Positions 9,271-18,790 of a stretch of 64,000 nt of DNA are shown piece after piece. The position numbers and the translations under genes are program-made. Each line of letters starts with the position of its first letter. Within the stretch, counting starts at the first letter, position 1. The stretch is from Streptomyces sp. NBC_00569. GTDB lineage: Bacteria; Actinomycetota; Actinomycetes; Streptomycetales; Streptomycetaceae. The stretch lies in assembly GCF_036345255.1 (NCBI RefSeq), contig NZ_CP107783.1, forward strand, positions 10,260,490 to 10,324,489, read 5' to 3'. Under the pieces are notes generated by a model. That model was not told the DNA's origin, made no database searches, and saw only the letters and a program-made list of their open reading frames with translations.

Positions 9271-10062
9271 CTACTTCGGGTCGTCGTTGAACTTCGCCTT
9301 GGACCAGTAGTAGCCGAGGATGGTGAGGCCGAGGCTCCAGGCGATGGTGAGCCAGCCGTTGTTGCCGATCTCGCTGCCGAGGAGGAGGCCGCGGAGGGTT
9401 TCGATGGCGGGGGTGAAGGGCTGGTATTCGGCGATGGGCTGGAACCAGCCGGGCATGGTGTCGGTGGGGATGAAGGCGCTGGACAGGAGGGGCAGCAGGA
9501 TCAGGGGCATGGCGTTGTTGCTGGCAGCCTCGGCGTTCGGGCTGATCAACCCCATACCGACCGCGATCCAGGTGAGCGCCGTCGCGAACAGCACGAGAAG
9601 CCCGAACGCGGCCAGCCATTCGAGGGCGGTCGCGTCGGTGGAGCGGAAGCCGATGGCGACGGCGACGGCCCCGACGAGGATGACGCTGGCGATGCACTGC
9701 AGGACGCTGCCGATGACGTGTCCGATGAGGACGGAGCCGCGGTGGATGGCCATGGTGCGGAAGCGGGCGATGATGCCTTCGGTCATGTCGTTGGAGACGG
9801 AGACGGCGGTGCCGATGGTGGTGGAGCCGATGGTCATCAGGAGCAGGCCGGGGACGATGTAGGCGATGTAGACGGAGCGGTCGGCGTCGTGGCCGCCGAT
9901 GCCGGTGCTCATGACGTCGCCGAAGATGTAGACGAAGAGCAGGAGCAGCATGATCGGTGTGAGCAGCAGGTTGAGGGTGAGCGACGGGTAGCGGCGGGCG
10001 TGCAGGAGGTTGCGGCGCAGCATGGTGGTCGAGTCGCGCACGGCGAGGGACAGGGAGCTCAT
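9271..10062 (-). CDS. ABC-2 type transporter permease (DrrB-like)
   Basis: 263 residues with six hydrophobic segments (around 32-50, 68-88, 115-140, 150-170, 180-200 and 235-255) and the ABC-2 permease pattern ending in WSLGLTILGYYWSKAKF. It forms the membrane part of a drug-type exporter with the ATPase encoded just upstream; the two genes overlap by 4 bp (ATGA), so translation is coupled. DrrAB-type pairs export antibiotics or lipids (family knowledge). The substrate is not predictable. Confidence 0.85.
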   Translation of the reverse strand: MSSLSLAVRDSTTMLRRNLLHARRYPSLTLNLLLTPIMLLLLFVYIFGDVMSTGIGGHDADRSVYIAYIVPGLLLMTIGSTTIGTAVSVSNDMTEGIIARFRTMAIHRGSVLIGHVIGSVLQCIASVILVGAVAVAIGFRSTDATALEWLAAFGLLVLFATALTWIAVGMGLISPNAEAASNNAMPLILLPLLSSAFIPTDTMPGWFQPIAEYQPFTPAIETLRGLLLGSEIGNNGWLTIAWSLGLTILGYYWSKAKFNDDPK

Positions 10063-11027
10063 CGGGCTTCCTCCTTGGGCTGGTTGGGCTGGGCCGGCAC
10101 GTTGGTGGTGGTGAGGGCGAAGAACACGTCGTCGAGGTCGGGGGTGTGCACGGTCAGCTCGTCCGCCTCGATGCCGGTCGAGTCCAGCCGGTCGAGGATG
10201 GAGCGCAGGTCGCGCTGGCTGCCGTCACTGGGAATCTGCAGCGCGAGCGCCTCGTCGTCCCGCTGGACCTCACGCAGGGAGAGGGCGGCGGACTGGTAGG
10301 CGTCGGGGTCGGTGAAGCGGAGCCGGATGTGTCCGCCGGGGATGAGTCGCTTGAGTTCGTCGGCGCTGCCTTCGGCGGCGATCTTGCCGTTGTTGAGGAC
10401 GGCGATACGGTCGGCGAGTTCGTCGGCCTCGTCCAGGTACTGGGTGGTGAGGAAGACGGTGACCCCGTCGGTGACGAGTTCGCGGATGATGCCCCACATG
10501 TTGTGGCGGGCGCGGGGGTCGAGGCCGGTGGTCGGCTCGTCGAGGAAGATGATCCGGGGGTTGCCGACCAGGGTCATGGCGATGTCGAGGCGGCGCTTCA
10601 TGCCGCCCGAGTAGGTGGAGGCGGGCTTCGATGCGGCGTCGGTGAGGTCAAACCGCTCGAGGAGTTCGGCGGCGACGCGCCGCCCCTCACGCTTGGGCAG
10701 GTGGTGCAGGTCGGCCATGAGGAGCATGTTCTCCTCGCCGGTGATCAGGCCGTCGACGGCGGAGAACTGCCCGGTGACACCGATCGCGCCGCGTACCGCC
10801 TGCGCCTTGGTCGCGAGGTCGTGCCCGCCGACGCGGATCTCGCCGGAGGCGGGGTCGGGGGAGAGGAGGGTGGAGAGGATCTTGACGGCGGTGGTCTTGC
10901 CGGCGCCGTTCGGCCCGAGCAGGGAGAAGACCGTTCCCTCAGGGACGGCGAGGTCGATGCCGTCGAGGACGGTCTTGTCGCCGTACGACTTGCGCAGCCC
11001 GTTCGCCGCGATGGCCAGGTTGGTCAT
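10059..11027 (-). CDS. ABC transporter ATP-binding protein (DrrA-like)
   Basis: 322 residues. Walker A GPNGAGKTT at 38-46, signature YSGGMKRRLDIAM at 139-151, Walker B RIIFLDEPTTGLD at 158-170, and a C-terminal DrrA-type domain of ~90 residues that ends in VHTPDLDDVFFALT. It powers the partner permease and is coupled to it by ATGA. It follows the DUF4097 gene by 29 bp in the same direction, so the three genes probably form one operon read leftward from ~11.8 kb. Confidence 0.9.
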   Translation of the reverse strand: MTNLAIAANGLRKSYGDKTVLDGIDLAVPEGTVFSLLGPNGAGKTTAVKILSTLLSPDPASGEIRVGGHDLATKAQAVRGAIGVTGQFSAVDGLITGEENMLLMADLHHLPKREGRRVAAELLERFDLTDAASKPASTYSGGMKRRLDIAMTLVGNPRIIFLDEPTTGLDPRARHNMWGIIRELVTDGVTVFLTTQYLDEADELADRIAVLNNGKIAAEGSADELKRLIPGGHIRLRFTDPDAYQSAALSLREVQRDDEALALQIPSDGSQRDLRSILDRLDSTGIEADELTVHTPDLDDVFFALTTTNVPAQPNQPKEEAR

Positions 11028-11056
11028 GGTGACTGCTCCTCAGAGACTGCGGGTGG

Positions 11057-11779
11057 TCAGAGGCTGCGGGCGGTGATGTCGCCGTAGGCGGTGGTCGCCT
11101 GGATGTTGAGGTCGGCGGTGGCGCCTGCGGTGTTCTGGAGGGTGTTGTGGATGCGGCCGTAGGCGGTGCCGGCGTCGAGGGTGGCGGAGGTGCCGGAGGC
11201 GGCGGCGATGGTGATGTCGCCGTACTCGGTGCGCAGTTCGACGGTGCCGCCCTGGGCTTCGGCGATGTCCAGGGCGCCCTTTTGGGTGCTGATGCGTGCG
11301 GGGCCGGTCAGGCGGCCGACGAGCACGTCGCCGGCCTGGAGGGTGAGGCGGGCGCTCGCACTCTCGTCGAGCTTGACCACGGCCTGCGCGCTTTCGAAGG
11401 TGACGTCGCCGAGGCGTCCGACGCCGCGGAGTTCGGCGCTGGCGGCCTTCGCCTCGACGTGGGAGCCGGCGGGCAGCTGGACGGTCACTTCGAGGGAGCC
11501 GGAGTTGCCGAGGATCCGGTTCTTCGCCGCGTGCGCCTCGATGCGCAGAACGCCGTCGGTGTAGGTGACGGTGGCCTGTTCGGCGGCCTTGAGGTCGCGG
11601 GTCTTGGACTTGTCGGCGGGCAGGATCTCGACGCATGTGTCGGCGCGGTCGGCGGCGATGAACTGGATGCGTGCGGCGGGGATGTCCAGGACGGCGGTGA
11701 TGGGGGAGGGGGTGTCGAACTTCTGCATGGTGTGCTCCTTGAACCCGTGGTTTCTGATGGGCGAAACGCTACGTTGCAT
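11057..11779 (-). CDS. DUF4097 beta-strand repeat protein
   Basis: 240 residues made of regularly spaced short beta strands with alternating hydrophobics and Gly/Asn turns (for example VEAKAASAELRGVGRLGDVT and the closing ATTAYGDITARSL), the pattern of the DUF4097 right-handed repeat family. It has no signal peptide. Proteins of this kind are often the first gene of ABC-2 exporter operons in Streptomyces, as here, where they may act as a scaffold or sensor (inference). It diverges from the GbsR/MarR regulator gene. Confidence 0.75.
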   Translation of the reverse strand: MQRSVSPIRNHGFKEHTMQKFDTPSPITAVLDIPAARIQFIAADRADTCVEILPADKSKTRDLKAAEQATVTYTDGVLRIEAHAAKNRILGNSGSLEVTVQLPAGSHVEAKAASAELRGVGRLGDVTFESAQAVVKLDESASARLTLQAGDVLVGRLTGPARISTQKGALDIAEAQGGTVELRTEYGDITIAAASGTSATLDAGTAYGRIHNTLQNTAGATADLNIQATTAYGDITARSL

Positions 11780-11840
11780 TCAAGGATCGAGCAACACCCT
11801 TGTTGCGCAAGAACCCTATAAACGCAGGTAGTTGCAGGGA

Positions 11841-11901
11841 TTTCATTGCAATGGTCTGGGCTCTAATGCAACAGGCCCCACCGCCCGTCGTTGCAATGAA
11901 A
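11841..11901. promoter_or_regulatory. Divergent operator with TTGCAA inverted repeats
   Basis: TTTCATTGCAA at 11841-11851 is matched by its exact reverse complement TTGCAATGAAA at 11891-11901. The first copy includes the perfect 10-bp palindrome CATTGCAATG. Further TTGCA half-sites lie at ~11774, ~11831 and ~11875. These sit between the exporter operon and the regulator gene, so the GbsR/MarR protein probably binds here and controls both directions (inference). Confidence 0.7.
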
Positions 11902-12015
11902 TGAGAGTGAACGCTATAGTCGGCCGGGCGGACCTCAGTTGCGGACGTCGGACACTGGGCGCGAGACAGGTATGCCAGCAACTGGCGCATGGTTGCGAAG
12001 AAGAGGGAGACAGCA

Positions 12016-12750
12016 ATGCCGGGAGGCAGACTCACCCAACAGGAACGCCAGCAGATCACCCTGGGGCTGGCCGACGGCCTCGCCTATGCCGAGATCGCCA
12101 GAAACCTGGAGCGTCCGACGTCGACGATCACGCGCGAGGTGATGCGCAACGGCGGCCCGACCGCCTACCGTGCGGACCTCGCGCACCGGGCCACGGAACA
12201 GCGTGCCCGCCGCAAGCAGCCGGCGGCGCCCCGTGATCGGGGCACGCCTGCCCAGCCGCATGGGCGTGATGCGGAGGCGGTGCGTGCGTACGAGGAGATG
12301 TTCACGACCGTTCTCATACAGTCGGGCACGCCGAAGATGATGGCGCGGGTGATGTCCTGCCTGACCCTCACCGATACGGGCAGTCTGACCGCGGCCGAAC
12401 TCGTCCAGCGTCTGCAGGTCAGCCCCGCGTCCGTCTCGAAGGCGGTCGCGTTCTTGGAGAGTCAGGGCATGGTCCGGCGGGAGCGTGATGAGCGTCGCCG
12501 TGAGCGATATGTCGTGGACAACGACATCATGTACCAGTCGATGATGGCGTCCGCCCGCTCCACGGCCCACATGGTCGACATCGCACGGCAGGGTGTCGGC
12601 GTCCTCGGGTCGGGTACTCCGGCGGCGACCCGTCTGGAGAATATCGCCCGTTTCCTCGACTTCGTCTCCGAAAGCATCGTGCGCGCGGCCGAGCAGGCCC
12701 GCGACATCCTTCATACCCAGCCCGAACCGCCGAAGGACAGCACCACCTGA
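12016..12750 (+). CDS. GbsR/MarR-type regulator with an IS30-like N-terminal HTH
   Basis: 244 residues. The start at 12016 has a good ribosome-binding site (GAGGGAGA); an in-frame ATG at 11989 has none. Residues ~4-55 resemble the HTH_38 domain of IS30 transposases (LTQQERQQITLGLADG, YAEIARNLERPTSTITREV). Residues ~95-240 form a winged-helix GbsR/MarR domain (LTAAELVQRLQVSPASVSKA, then VRRERDERRRERY). Two DNA-binding modules in one protein is an unusual fusion. It diverges from the ABC exporter operon and probably represses it in response to a ligand, through the TTGCAA repeats in between. Confidence 0.8.
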   Translation: MPGGRLTQQERQQITLGLADGLAYAEIARNLERPTSTITREVMRNGGPTAYRADLAHRATEQRARRKQPAAPRDRGTPAQPHGRDAEAVRAYEEMFTTVLIQSGTPKMMARVMSCLTLTDTGSLTAAELVQRLQVSPASVSKAVAFLESQGMVRRERDERRRERYVVDNDIMYQSMMASARSTAHMVDIARQGVGVLGSGTPAATRLENIARFLDFVSESIVRAAEQARDILHTQPEPPKDSTT

Positions 12751-12940
12751 CCGTCCCTCAGGGCCCATGCCGCCCGGATATGGGGAGGGGAGGTTATCCG
12801 GGATCCAGACGTGAAGCGGGGTGCGTTCGCCGGGCCTCAGCCCCGCCGGCCGTGGTGGCCTGTCGTCTCCAGGGGCTCCGTGTTGCGGGGAGGGCGCCGC
12901 GGACGGCAACTGCCGGCCGTGCTTGATCGTCCCTTGCTGT

Positions 12941-15001
12941 ATGACCACACCATCCCCAGAGCCGCTTCCCTGGCCTCACTGCGGTCACGGAGCTGCCCCG
13001 GACGATCCGGTGGGCTGTAACGGCATTCGCGTGCTCGGCTACACCGCCTGTCTGGCTCACCTTGCTGACCCCGAGCGGGCTGTTTACCTGGCCGGCCTGG
13101 AGCCCGGAGACGATGTCGATCACCGCGGCACGTCCTTCACTGCCCCACTCCTCAGCGAGCTACTCGGCGCTCTTCGTGACCCTGGCACCGGACAACCTCA
13201 CCTTGGCGTCGCCGGGTTCGGGGCGGCAACCTTCGAGGGCGACGCCGGGTTCGGGGCGGCGACCTTCGAGGGCGAAGCCTCGTTCGAGTCGGCGACTTTC
13301 AAGGACATGGCCTGGTTCGGGTCGGCGAAGTTCAAGGACATGGCCTGGTTCGATTCGGCGACCTTCGAGGACACGGCCGGGTTCGGGACGGCGACCTTCG
13401 AGGGCGAAGCTGGGTTCGAGTCGGCGACCTTCGAGGGCGACGCTGGGTTCCGGTCGGCGACCTTCAAGGGCGACGCCGGGTTCGAGTCGGCAACCTTCAA
13501 GGACAGGGCCTGGTTCGATTTGGCGACCTTCGAGGACGACGCCTGGTTCGAGTCGACGACCTTCGAGGGCGAAGCCGCGTTCGATTCGGCGACCTTCAAG
13601 GGCAGGGCCTGGTTCGGGGCGGCAACCTTCAAGGACAGGGCCGGGTTCGGGGCGGCGGCCTTCGAGGACCTCGCCGGGTTCGAGTCGGCGAGCTTCAAGC
13701 GGAGAGCGGGGTTCGAGTCAGCGAGCTTCAAGCGGAGGGCTGAGTTCGAGTCAGCGAGCTTCGAGTGCGGCGCATGGTTTCGATCGGCGACCTTCGAGGG
13801 CAGGGCCGGGTTCGGGACAGCGACCTTCGAAGGCAGCGCCAGGTTCGAGTCGGCGACCTTCGAGGGCGACGCCTGGTTCGGGGCGGCGACCTTCAAGAGT
13901 CCGGTTGATCTTGGGCCGTTTGTGTGTGCCGGAAGGGTGTCGTTGGTTGGTGCGGTGTTCGGCGGTCCGATGACCTTGCCGTGCGTGGCACGTCGGGTGG
14001 AGTGCCGGCGAACCCGTTGGATGTCGACAGCCGAACTACGGCTGCGCTACACAACGGTGGACTTCTCCCATGCCGTCTTCGAGTACCCCCTCACGATCGC
14101 CGCGGAGGCCGCGCCCTTCGTGCTCTCCGACGGGCGGCCGGTGACAGAACAGGCTCTTGCCGGCGCGCCCGACGCCACGGTGCGAATAGTTTCGCTGCGT
14201 GGGGTGGACGCGGCCCATCTGGTCCTCGCCGACGTCGATCTGTCGGGATGCCTGTTCACCGGGACCGTGCACCTGGACCAGATTCGGCTGGAGGGCGCAT
14301 GCACCTTCGACACGGTCCCGCCCGCAATGCATTGGCGGGGCTGGCGTCCGATCCGGTTCACCCAACGCCGCACCCTCGCCGAAGAGCACCACTGGCGCGC
14401 GAGCCAAGCAGGGGCCGTTCCTGGCTGGAACGTGGCCGTGTTCGGCGCCGGGCGCGTCGGGCCGTTGCAACTGGCACCGGTGTACCGCGCGCTTCGCAAA
14501 GCGCTCGAGGATGGCAAGCACGAGCCTGGGGCCGCCGACTTCTATTACGGGGAAATGGAGATGCGCCGCCACGCCGACGACATACCCCGAAGCGAGCGGG
14601 GTCTTCTGACTGCCTACTGGGCGCTGTCTGGCTACGGCATGCGCGCTTCCCGGGCGCTGGCGTGGCTCGGCGCCGCCATGCTCGTCACCATCGTGCTGCT
14701 GATGGGCCTCGGTCTCCCGAAGGACACCCCGAAGCAGGCAGCGACCGGCACCGTCCCGGCCGGCGGCGGCAAAGTCACTTTCGAGATCGACGAGGCAGAT
14801 CCCCAGAACCCCACCGGGGAAAGGCTCACCGGCGAGCGTTTCGACAAGGCCCTGAACGTCACGCTGAACTCGGTGGTGTTCCGCTCCGCCGACCAAGACC
14901 TGACCACGTCCGGCACCTACATCGAGATGGCGTCCCGTGTGACCGAGCCCATCCTTCTGGGCCTTGCGGTCCTGGCCGTCCGTAACCGCGTCAAGCGCTG
15001 A
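12941..15001 (+). CDS. Pentapeptide-repeat membrane protein
   Basis: 686 residues from the ATG at 12941, chosen because MTTPSPEPLPWPHCGHG is the family's usual beginning; the frame is open upstream. Residues ~1-85 form a Cys/His-bearing cap (HCGHG, VGCNGIRV, YTACLAHLADPERAVYLAGL). Residues ~88-330 are about 45 A(F/S)xxATF-type pentapeptides, a right-handed beta-helix. A globular part follows, then a membrane helix at ~580-600 and a second near the C-terminus. Streptomyces proteins of this plan have no proven function; the shape suggests a channel-like or gyrase/nucleic-acid mimic role (speculative). At DNA level 13200-13900 is a 30-bp imperfect tandem repeat. Confidence 0.8.
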   Translation: MTTPSPEPLPWPHCGHGAAPDDPVGCNGIRVLGYTACLAHLADPERAVYLAGLEPGDDVDHRGTSFTAPLLSELLGALRDPGTGQPHLGVAGFGAATFEGDAGFGAATFEGEASFESATFKDMAWFGSAKFKDMAWFDSATFEDTAGFGTATFEGEAGFESATFEGDAGFRSATFKGDAGFESATFKDRAWFDLATFEDDAWFESTTFEGEAAFDSATFKGRAWFGAATFKDRAGFGAAAFEDLAGFESASFKRRAGFESASFKRRAEFESASFECGAWFRSATFEGRAGFGTATFEGSARFESATFEGDAWFGAATFKSPVDLGPFVCAGRVSLVGAVFGGPMTLPCVARRVECRRTRWMSTAELRLRYTTVDFSHAVFEYPLTIAAEAAPFVLSDGRPVTEQALAGAPDATVRIVSLRGVDAAHLVLADVDLSGCLFTGTVHLDQIRLEGACTFDTVPPAMHWRGWRPIRFTQRRTLAEEHHWRASQAGAVPGWNVAVFGAGRVGPLQLAPVYRALRKALEDGKHEPGAADFYYGEMEMRRHADDIPRSERGLLTAYWALSGYGMRASRALAWLGAAMLVTIVLLMGLGLPKDTPKQAATGTVPAGGGKVTFEIDEADPQNPTGERLTGERFDKALNVTLNSVVFRSADQDLTTSGTYIEMASRVTEPILLGLAVLAVRNRVKR

Positions 15002-15118
15002 CCCAGCGCTCCCGTGGCCCGGGCTTGTGGCCCGCTACCGCCACCCGCACCGGGCCAAAACCCGCAGCGCAGCGTAGGCCAGCGCGCACCCCTGGCTCGA
15101 CCGTCGCAGGCTGGCCCT

Positions 15119-15207
15119 GTGGAGTACCCCGTCGCTGTCGCCCTCGCCGAGGCCGTGCCGACGCTGCCCCGCGGCAAGGGCTGGTGGTACGAGATCAAGC
15201 TCGACGG
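15119..15207 (+). pseudogene. ATP-dependent DNA ligase, 5' fragment, interrupted
   Basis: A GTG start at 15119 opens VEYPVAVALAEAVPTLPRGKGWWYEIKLDG, the N-terminus of an actinobacterial ATP-dependent DNA ligase up to and including the KxDG motif whose lysine takes AMP. The frame is then cut at 15207/15208 by a 1.67-kb insertion. It resumes at 16879 with HRTILWRDAETVRLQ, exactly the continuation expected. Confidence 0.8.
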
Positions 15208-16878
15208 TTCTCCAGACACCTCGCGATGTCTCATTCGGGTAGGTCCCGGGGCCGCCCGTAGCTGGGGAAGGGCGGGAATTTAGGCTTCCAGGAGGACGCG
15301 GCGCGAGAGCTGCTCAGCGGCAGCCCGGCACCGTCCAGGAGAGCACTCTGGTCACGGCTGCTGCTTCGTGCGGGTGGCTGAGGCTTGTTGGGCGTCCGCG
15401 CCGGAGCTGACGTGTCGTTGGGTCTCCTGCGGGCCGTGCCAGTCCAGGCACATCACGGTGGCGTCGTCTTCGAGCCGCCCGCCGGCAGCGTCCCGGACTG
15501 CGGACGTCAGCATCAATGCGGTCTCCCGCGGGTGCAGGCCCCGGGTGCGCTCCAGCAGGGCAGGCAGGTCGACCTTCTCCCCGTGCCGTTCGACCATGCC
15601 GTCGGTGAACATGAGCAGACGGTCACCATGGCGCAGATCGAGGTCCTGAACACGGTAGGGCAGCGTCGTGAACTCCGACAGCCCGAAAGGATGGTCCACC
15701 TCGCAGGTGATCACCTCCACAGCGCCCTCGCGCATGCGCAGTGGCCAGGGGTGTCCCGCGTTGACGAGCTGGGCCCGCCCGGTGCGGAGATTGATGCGCA
15801 GCAGCTGCCCGGTGGCGTGCCCGTGGCCGTGGTCGACGAGTGCCCGGTCGGCCCGATGGGCCTGTTCGGCCAGGCCGGCTCCTGCGCGGCGGGCCCCACG
15901 CAAGGCGCTCACCAGGACCGTGGCAGCCAGGGCCGAATCGAGGTCGTGGCCCATGGGATCGGTCACCGACACGTGCAGTTCGTCCCGGTCCAGGGTGTAG
16001 TCGAAGGTGTCGCCGCTGAGGTCTTCGGAAGGCTCCAGGCTCCCGCACAGCGTGAACTGCGCGGCCTCGCACGACAGAGACGAGGGAAGCAGCTGGTACT
16101 GGATTTCCGCTGCCAGGGTGGGCGGTCTGGAGCGTTTGCCCCAGGTGTAGAAGTCGGTGAAACGTCCGTTGGCGATCACGATGTAGGCCAGGACATGGGC
16201 GGCTTCCCCGACCTCATCAAGGACGTCCTCGCCGGGATCGGCCGGCAGGAGCAGTTCCAGCAATCCGATCGCATCCCCCCGGTTAGTGACCGGCACGATC
16301 ACCCGCTGCCCCTGACCGGTCACCTCCTGATAAAGCCGTTGAGTGCGCACCACCTGCTCGTAGACACTGCCGAACAAAGGGATCCGCTCCACCCCCCGCC
16401 CATCCTCCGCAGGGGCGGTCGACAGCCGCGCCACCGCCTTCCCTGTCAGGTCCACGATGAGGAAAGAGACCTTCGTTGCCTCGAAACGCCGCCGCAGGTC
16501 CTCCGCGATCACGTCGACGGCATCCACGGGCGCCGCCGTCTCGGCTGCCGTCAGCAACCGGGGAAGTCCACTCTGCCCACCACTCACGACCGCAGTCCCT
16601 TCCACCAGCCCCGCCTACCAGCCTGAGAATCACCACAGCGAGCGTCAACACACAAAAGCCACAATAAGTGCAGATCGCTGTGTTCTGTGTTCACGGAAAT
16701 GAGTTTGCTTCCCGACGTCCGACCGCCGCGGACTCAGCCGTCACGACTACTCCAGCCACGACCCGACAACGGGCTGGCCGTCTCCGCCCCGCTGCTGAGC
16801 AGCAAAGCCGAGACACACAGGCGCCCCAGCCCGTATCGAGGGGCCCATGTCTCATGAGACACGGCAAAGTCTGGAGAA
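15208..16878. mobile_element. 1.67-kb inverted-repeat element carrying a SpoIIE phosphatase
   Basis: The left end reads TTCTCCAGAC, 9 bases, TGTCTCAT. The right end, read inward, gives TTCTCCAGAC, 7 bases, TGTCTCAT. The insert is flanked on both sides by CGACGG (15202-15207 and 16879-16884), which fits a 6-bp target duplication. Deleting the insert and one copy restores a ligase frame across KLDG|HRT. The only gene inside is the PP2C/SpoIIE phosphatase; no transposase is visible. This looks like a cargo cassette moved by a transposase acting in trans. Confidence 0.85.
15352..16605 (-). CDS. SpoIIE/PP2C-family serine phosphatase with sensor domain
   Basis: 417 residues. The first ~165 residues look GAF-like ([38 protein letters not shown]). 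A SpoIIE-type PP2C domain spans ~185-395, with the metal-binding blocks [45 protein letters not shown] and [12 protein letters not shown]. Such enzymes dephosphorylate anti-anti-sigma (STAS) proteins in partner-switching stress pathways (family knowledge). All expected Asp residues seem present. It is the only gene of the inverted-repeat element that splits the ligase. Possible partners are encoded 42 kb away (STAS protein near 58 kb). Confidence 0.85.
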   Translation of the reverse strand: MEGTAVVSGGQSGLPRLLTAAETAAPVDAVDVIAEDLRRRFEATKVSFLIVDLTGKAVARLSTAPAEDGRGVERIPLFGSVYEQVVRTQRLYQEVTGQGQRVIVPVTNRGDAIGLLELLLPADPGEDVLDEVGEAAHVLAYIVIANGRFTDFYTWGKRSRPPTLAAEIQYQLLPSSLSCEAAQFTLCGSLEPSEDLSGDTFDYTLDRDELHVSVTDPMGHDLDSALAATVLVSALRGARRAGAGLAEQAHRADRALVDHGHGHATGQLLRINLRTGRAQLVNAGHPWPLRMREGAVEVITCEVDHPFGLSEFTTLPYRVQDLDLRHGDRLLMFTDGMVERHGEKVDLPALLERTRGLHPRETALMLTSAVRDAAGGRLEDDATVMCLDWHGPQETQRHVSSGADAQQASATRTKQQP

Positions 16879-17133
16879 CGACGGACACAGAACCATCCTG
16901 TGGCGCGACGCCGAGACCGTACGGCTACAGGCCCGGTCCGGTCGGACGGTCATCTCAGCGTGGATGGATCTGGCCGTGGCGGGCATGAACTCGCTACGCC
17001 CCGGCACGGTCCTCGACGGGGAGGCTGATCTACAACGAAGGGCGGGTCGACTTCGCGGGCGCGCAGTTCCGCGCGGCCTCAGGCCCGGTCCGCGCCCGCG
17101 AACTCGCCGCGGTGCTCCCCGCCTCTTACGCAA
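16879..17133 (+). pseudogene. ATP-dependent DNA ligase, internal fragment
   Basis: This continues the fragment that ends at 15207: HRTILWRDAETVRLQARSGR, SAWMDLAVAGMNSLRPGTVL, then DGEA. A 2-base deletion near 17023 shifts the frame; in the corrected frame IYNEGRVDFAGAQFRAASG and VRARELAAVLPASYA follow. Homology ends at ~17133, where the remnant of a BTAD regulator begins. The nucleotidyltransferase domain is incomplete and the OB domain is missing. Confidence 0.75.
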
Positions 17134-17173
17134 CCGGAGTGCGAACAGGAAGTTGTGGATCTTCCAACCGCGC

Positions 17174-18768
17174 TCAGGACGCGGTCCGGCTCATGATGGT
17201 GTCGAAGACTTTCTCCGTCTCGCCTTCCATTCCGATGTCGAGGCGTTGGTTGACGCCGCGGAGGGTTTCGTATGCGGCGCTGACTCCGGCGCGGTTGCCT
17301 GCCTGGTCCTCGATGAGCATCTAGTCCTGGTAGAGGATTTCGGCGCTGTCGTCGATGTCGAGTCCGCGTGTGACGGCGTGGCGGGCGGCTGTGAGGTCGG
17401 GGCGCGGCGCGGTGCGGTGCGGTGCCAGGTCGCGAGTGTGTGGGCGACGTCGGTGATGCGGACGAGCATTTCCTGGATGCGGGCGGCGGCCCAGGCCAGG
17501 TCGGCGCCGCCGAAGGGCCGGCCGCGCACGAGGTCGAGTGCCGCCTCCAGGTCGGCGATGCCGGCGCCGGCTTCTGGGCCCTTGGCGAGTCCGCGTTCGG
17601 CGAGTTGGGTGAACCGCGTCCAGTCGCAGCGGGCTGTGGGGGAGAGGCGGTAGGTGCCGGTGCGGTCCCGGGGCAGGAAGGGGTTTCCGTCCAAGTCGGT
17701 GCCCAGGCGGTTGCGCAGTTCGGAGATGCGGGACTGGAGGGTTGCTTTGGTCCAGGGCTTGCGTGGGTCCATGGCCTCGCGTGCGGTGTCGCTGCTGATG
17801 CCGGGCTTGAAGTACAGCAGCGCGGCGAGCAAGGCGAGTTTGAAGCCGTGTCCGGAGGCCTCGATGCCCGCAACGGTGACGGGGCCGAGGACCTGAATGT
17901 CGGGGGCGTGCAGGTCGAAGGCCCCTGACGCTTCGCTTTCCCCTTCCTCGGCTTCCGCGGGCACCTGTTCGGCGAGTGGGGGCACAGCTTCCGGACTGGG
18001 CGTGGTGGCGGTGCCTTGGGCCAAGTTGTCTTCGGTGGCCTGTTGTGGGGGCGGCATGATGCGCAGGGATGTGGTGGCGGTCAGTGCGGTGAAGGGTGTG
18101 TCCGGGACGGCGGTGGGCGAGGCGGGCGAGGTGGGGGAGTGGCCGGGCTGGTCGGGGGCGGGGACCTGCTGCCAGGGGCCTTCGGCGGGGCGGGCGGGTT
18201 CTTCCGCAATGTTCAACACGCCGACGAGGTCCTGGTATTCGCCGTCGGTCATCGACTGTACGAGGACGTCGGTGTCGAGCAGGTCGAGGCGCTGGGGTGT
18301 CGCCGATCCGACGGTCAGACGTTCGGCGTGGGGGAAGGCGTGGCGGGTGCCGCGGGCGGGGAGCACCAAGGCGAGGGGCAGGGTGCGGGCCGCGGCGAGG
18401 GCGTCCGCGAGGTGCTGGGCGTCGTCTGCGGCGGCATCGGCGGCGCAGATCAGCAGCCACGGAAGAGGAGTCGTTTCGTCTTCGTCGGCGGGGTTTTGGT
18501 GGTGTTCCAGGAGGAGTTCGCCGAGGTCTCTTTGCGCGGCGCGTAGGTGCGGTACGGCGCGCAGGCGGCCCTGGGGGAGTCGGGTGGGCAGTTCGGTGCC
18601 GAGGCCGATGGTGAGGATGTCGGCGCGGTCGCTCCAGCTGCTGGTGGCGGTTTCCAGTGCGATGGCGCGGGCAGCGTCGGGGTCGCCGTCCAGGAGGAGC
18701 ACGCGGGCGGCGGGGAGGTTGAGGAGGAGCGCTCCTGGGCTCGCCCCACAGCGGCTGCCCGGCGGCAA
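17174..18768 (-). pseudogene. BTAD-type (AfsR/SARP-like) regulator, C-terminal remnant
   Basis: The C-terminal half of a large Streptomyces regulator: a region with LPWLLICAADAAADDAQHLA, a long Pro/Ala linker, then a winged-helix part (QVLGPVTVAGIEASG, WTKATLQSRISELRNRLG) and a bacterial transcriptional activator domain (LVRGRPFGGADLAWAAARIQ). A frameshift in a CACCGCACCGCG repeat near 17420 and a TAG at 17321-17323 (where Trp is expected after ILYQD) break the end of the BTAD, which otherwise continues to 17174. The N-terminal half is missing. The family controls secondary metabolism. Confidence 0.7.
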
Positions 18769-18790
18769 ATTGGATCAGCATGATGAGCGT

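Noticed and set aside
9208..10299. Plus-strand frame rich in Gly/Asp opposite the ABC exporter
   Set aside because: Antisense shadow with extreme composition and no start signal.
11040..11636. Arg-rich minus-strand frame overlapping the DUF4097 gene
   Set aside because: Out-of-frame shadow of the DUF4097 gene.
13198..13896. Long minus-strand frame made of repeats of AVPNPALPSKVADSN type
   Set aside because: It is the antisense shadow of the pentapeptide-repeat gene; no ribosome-binding site and no family.
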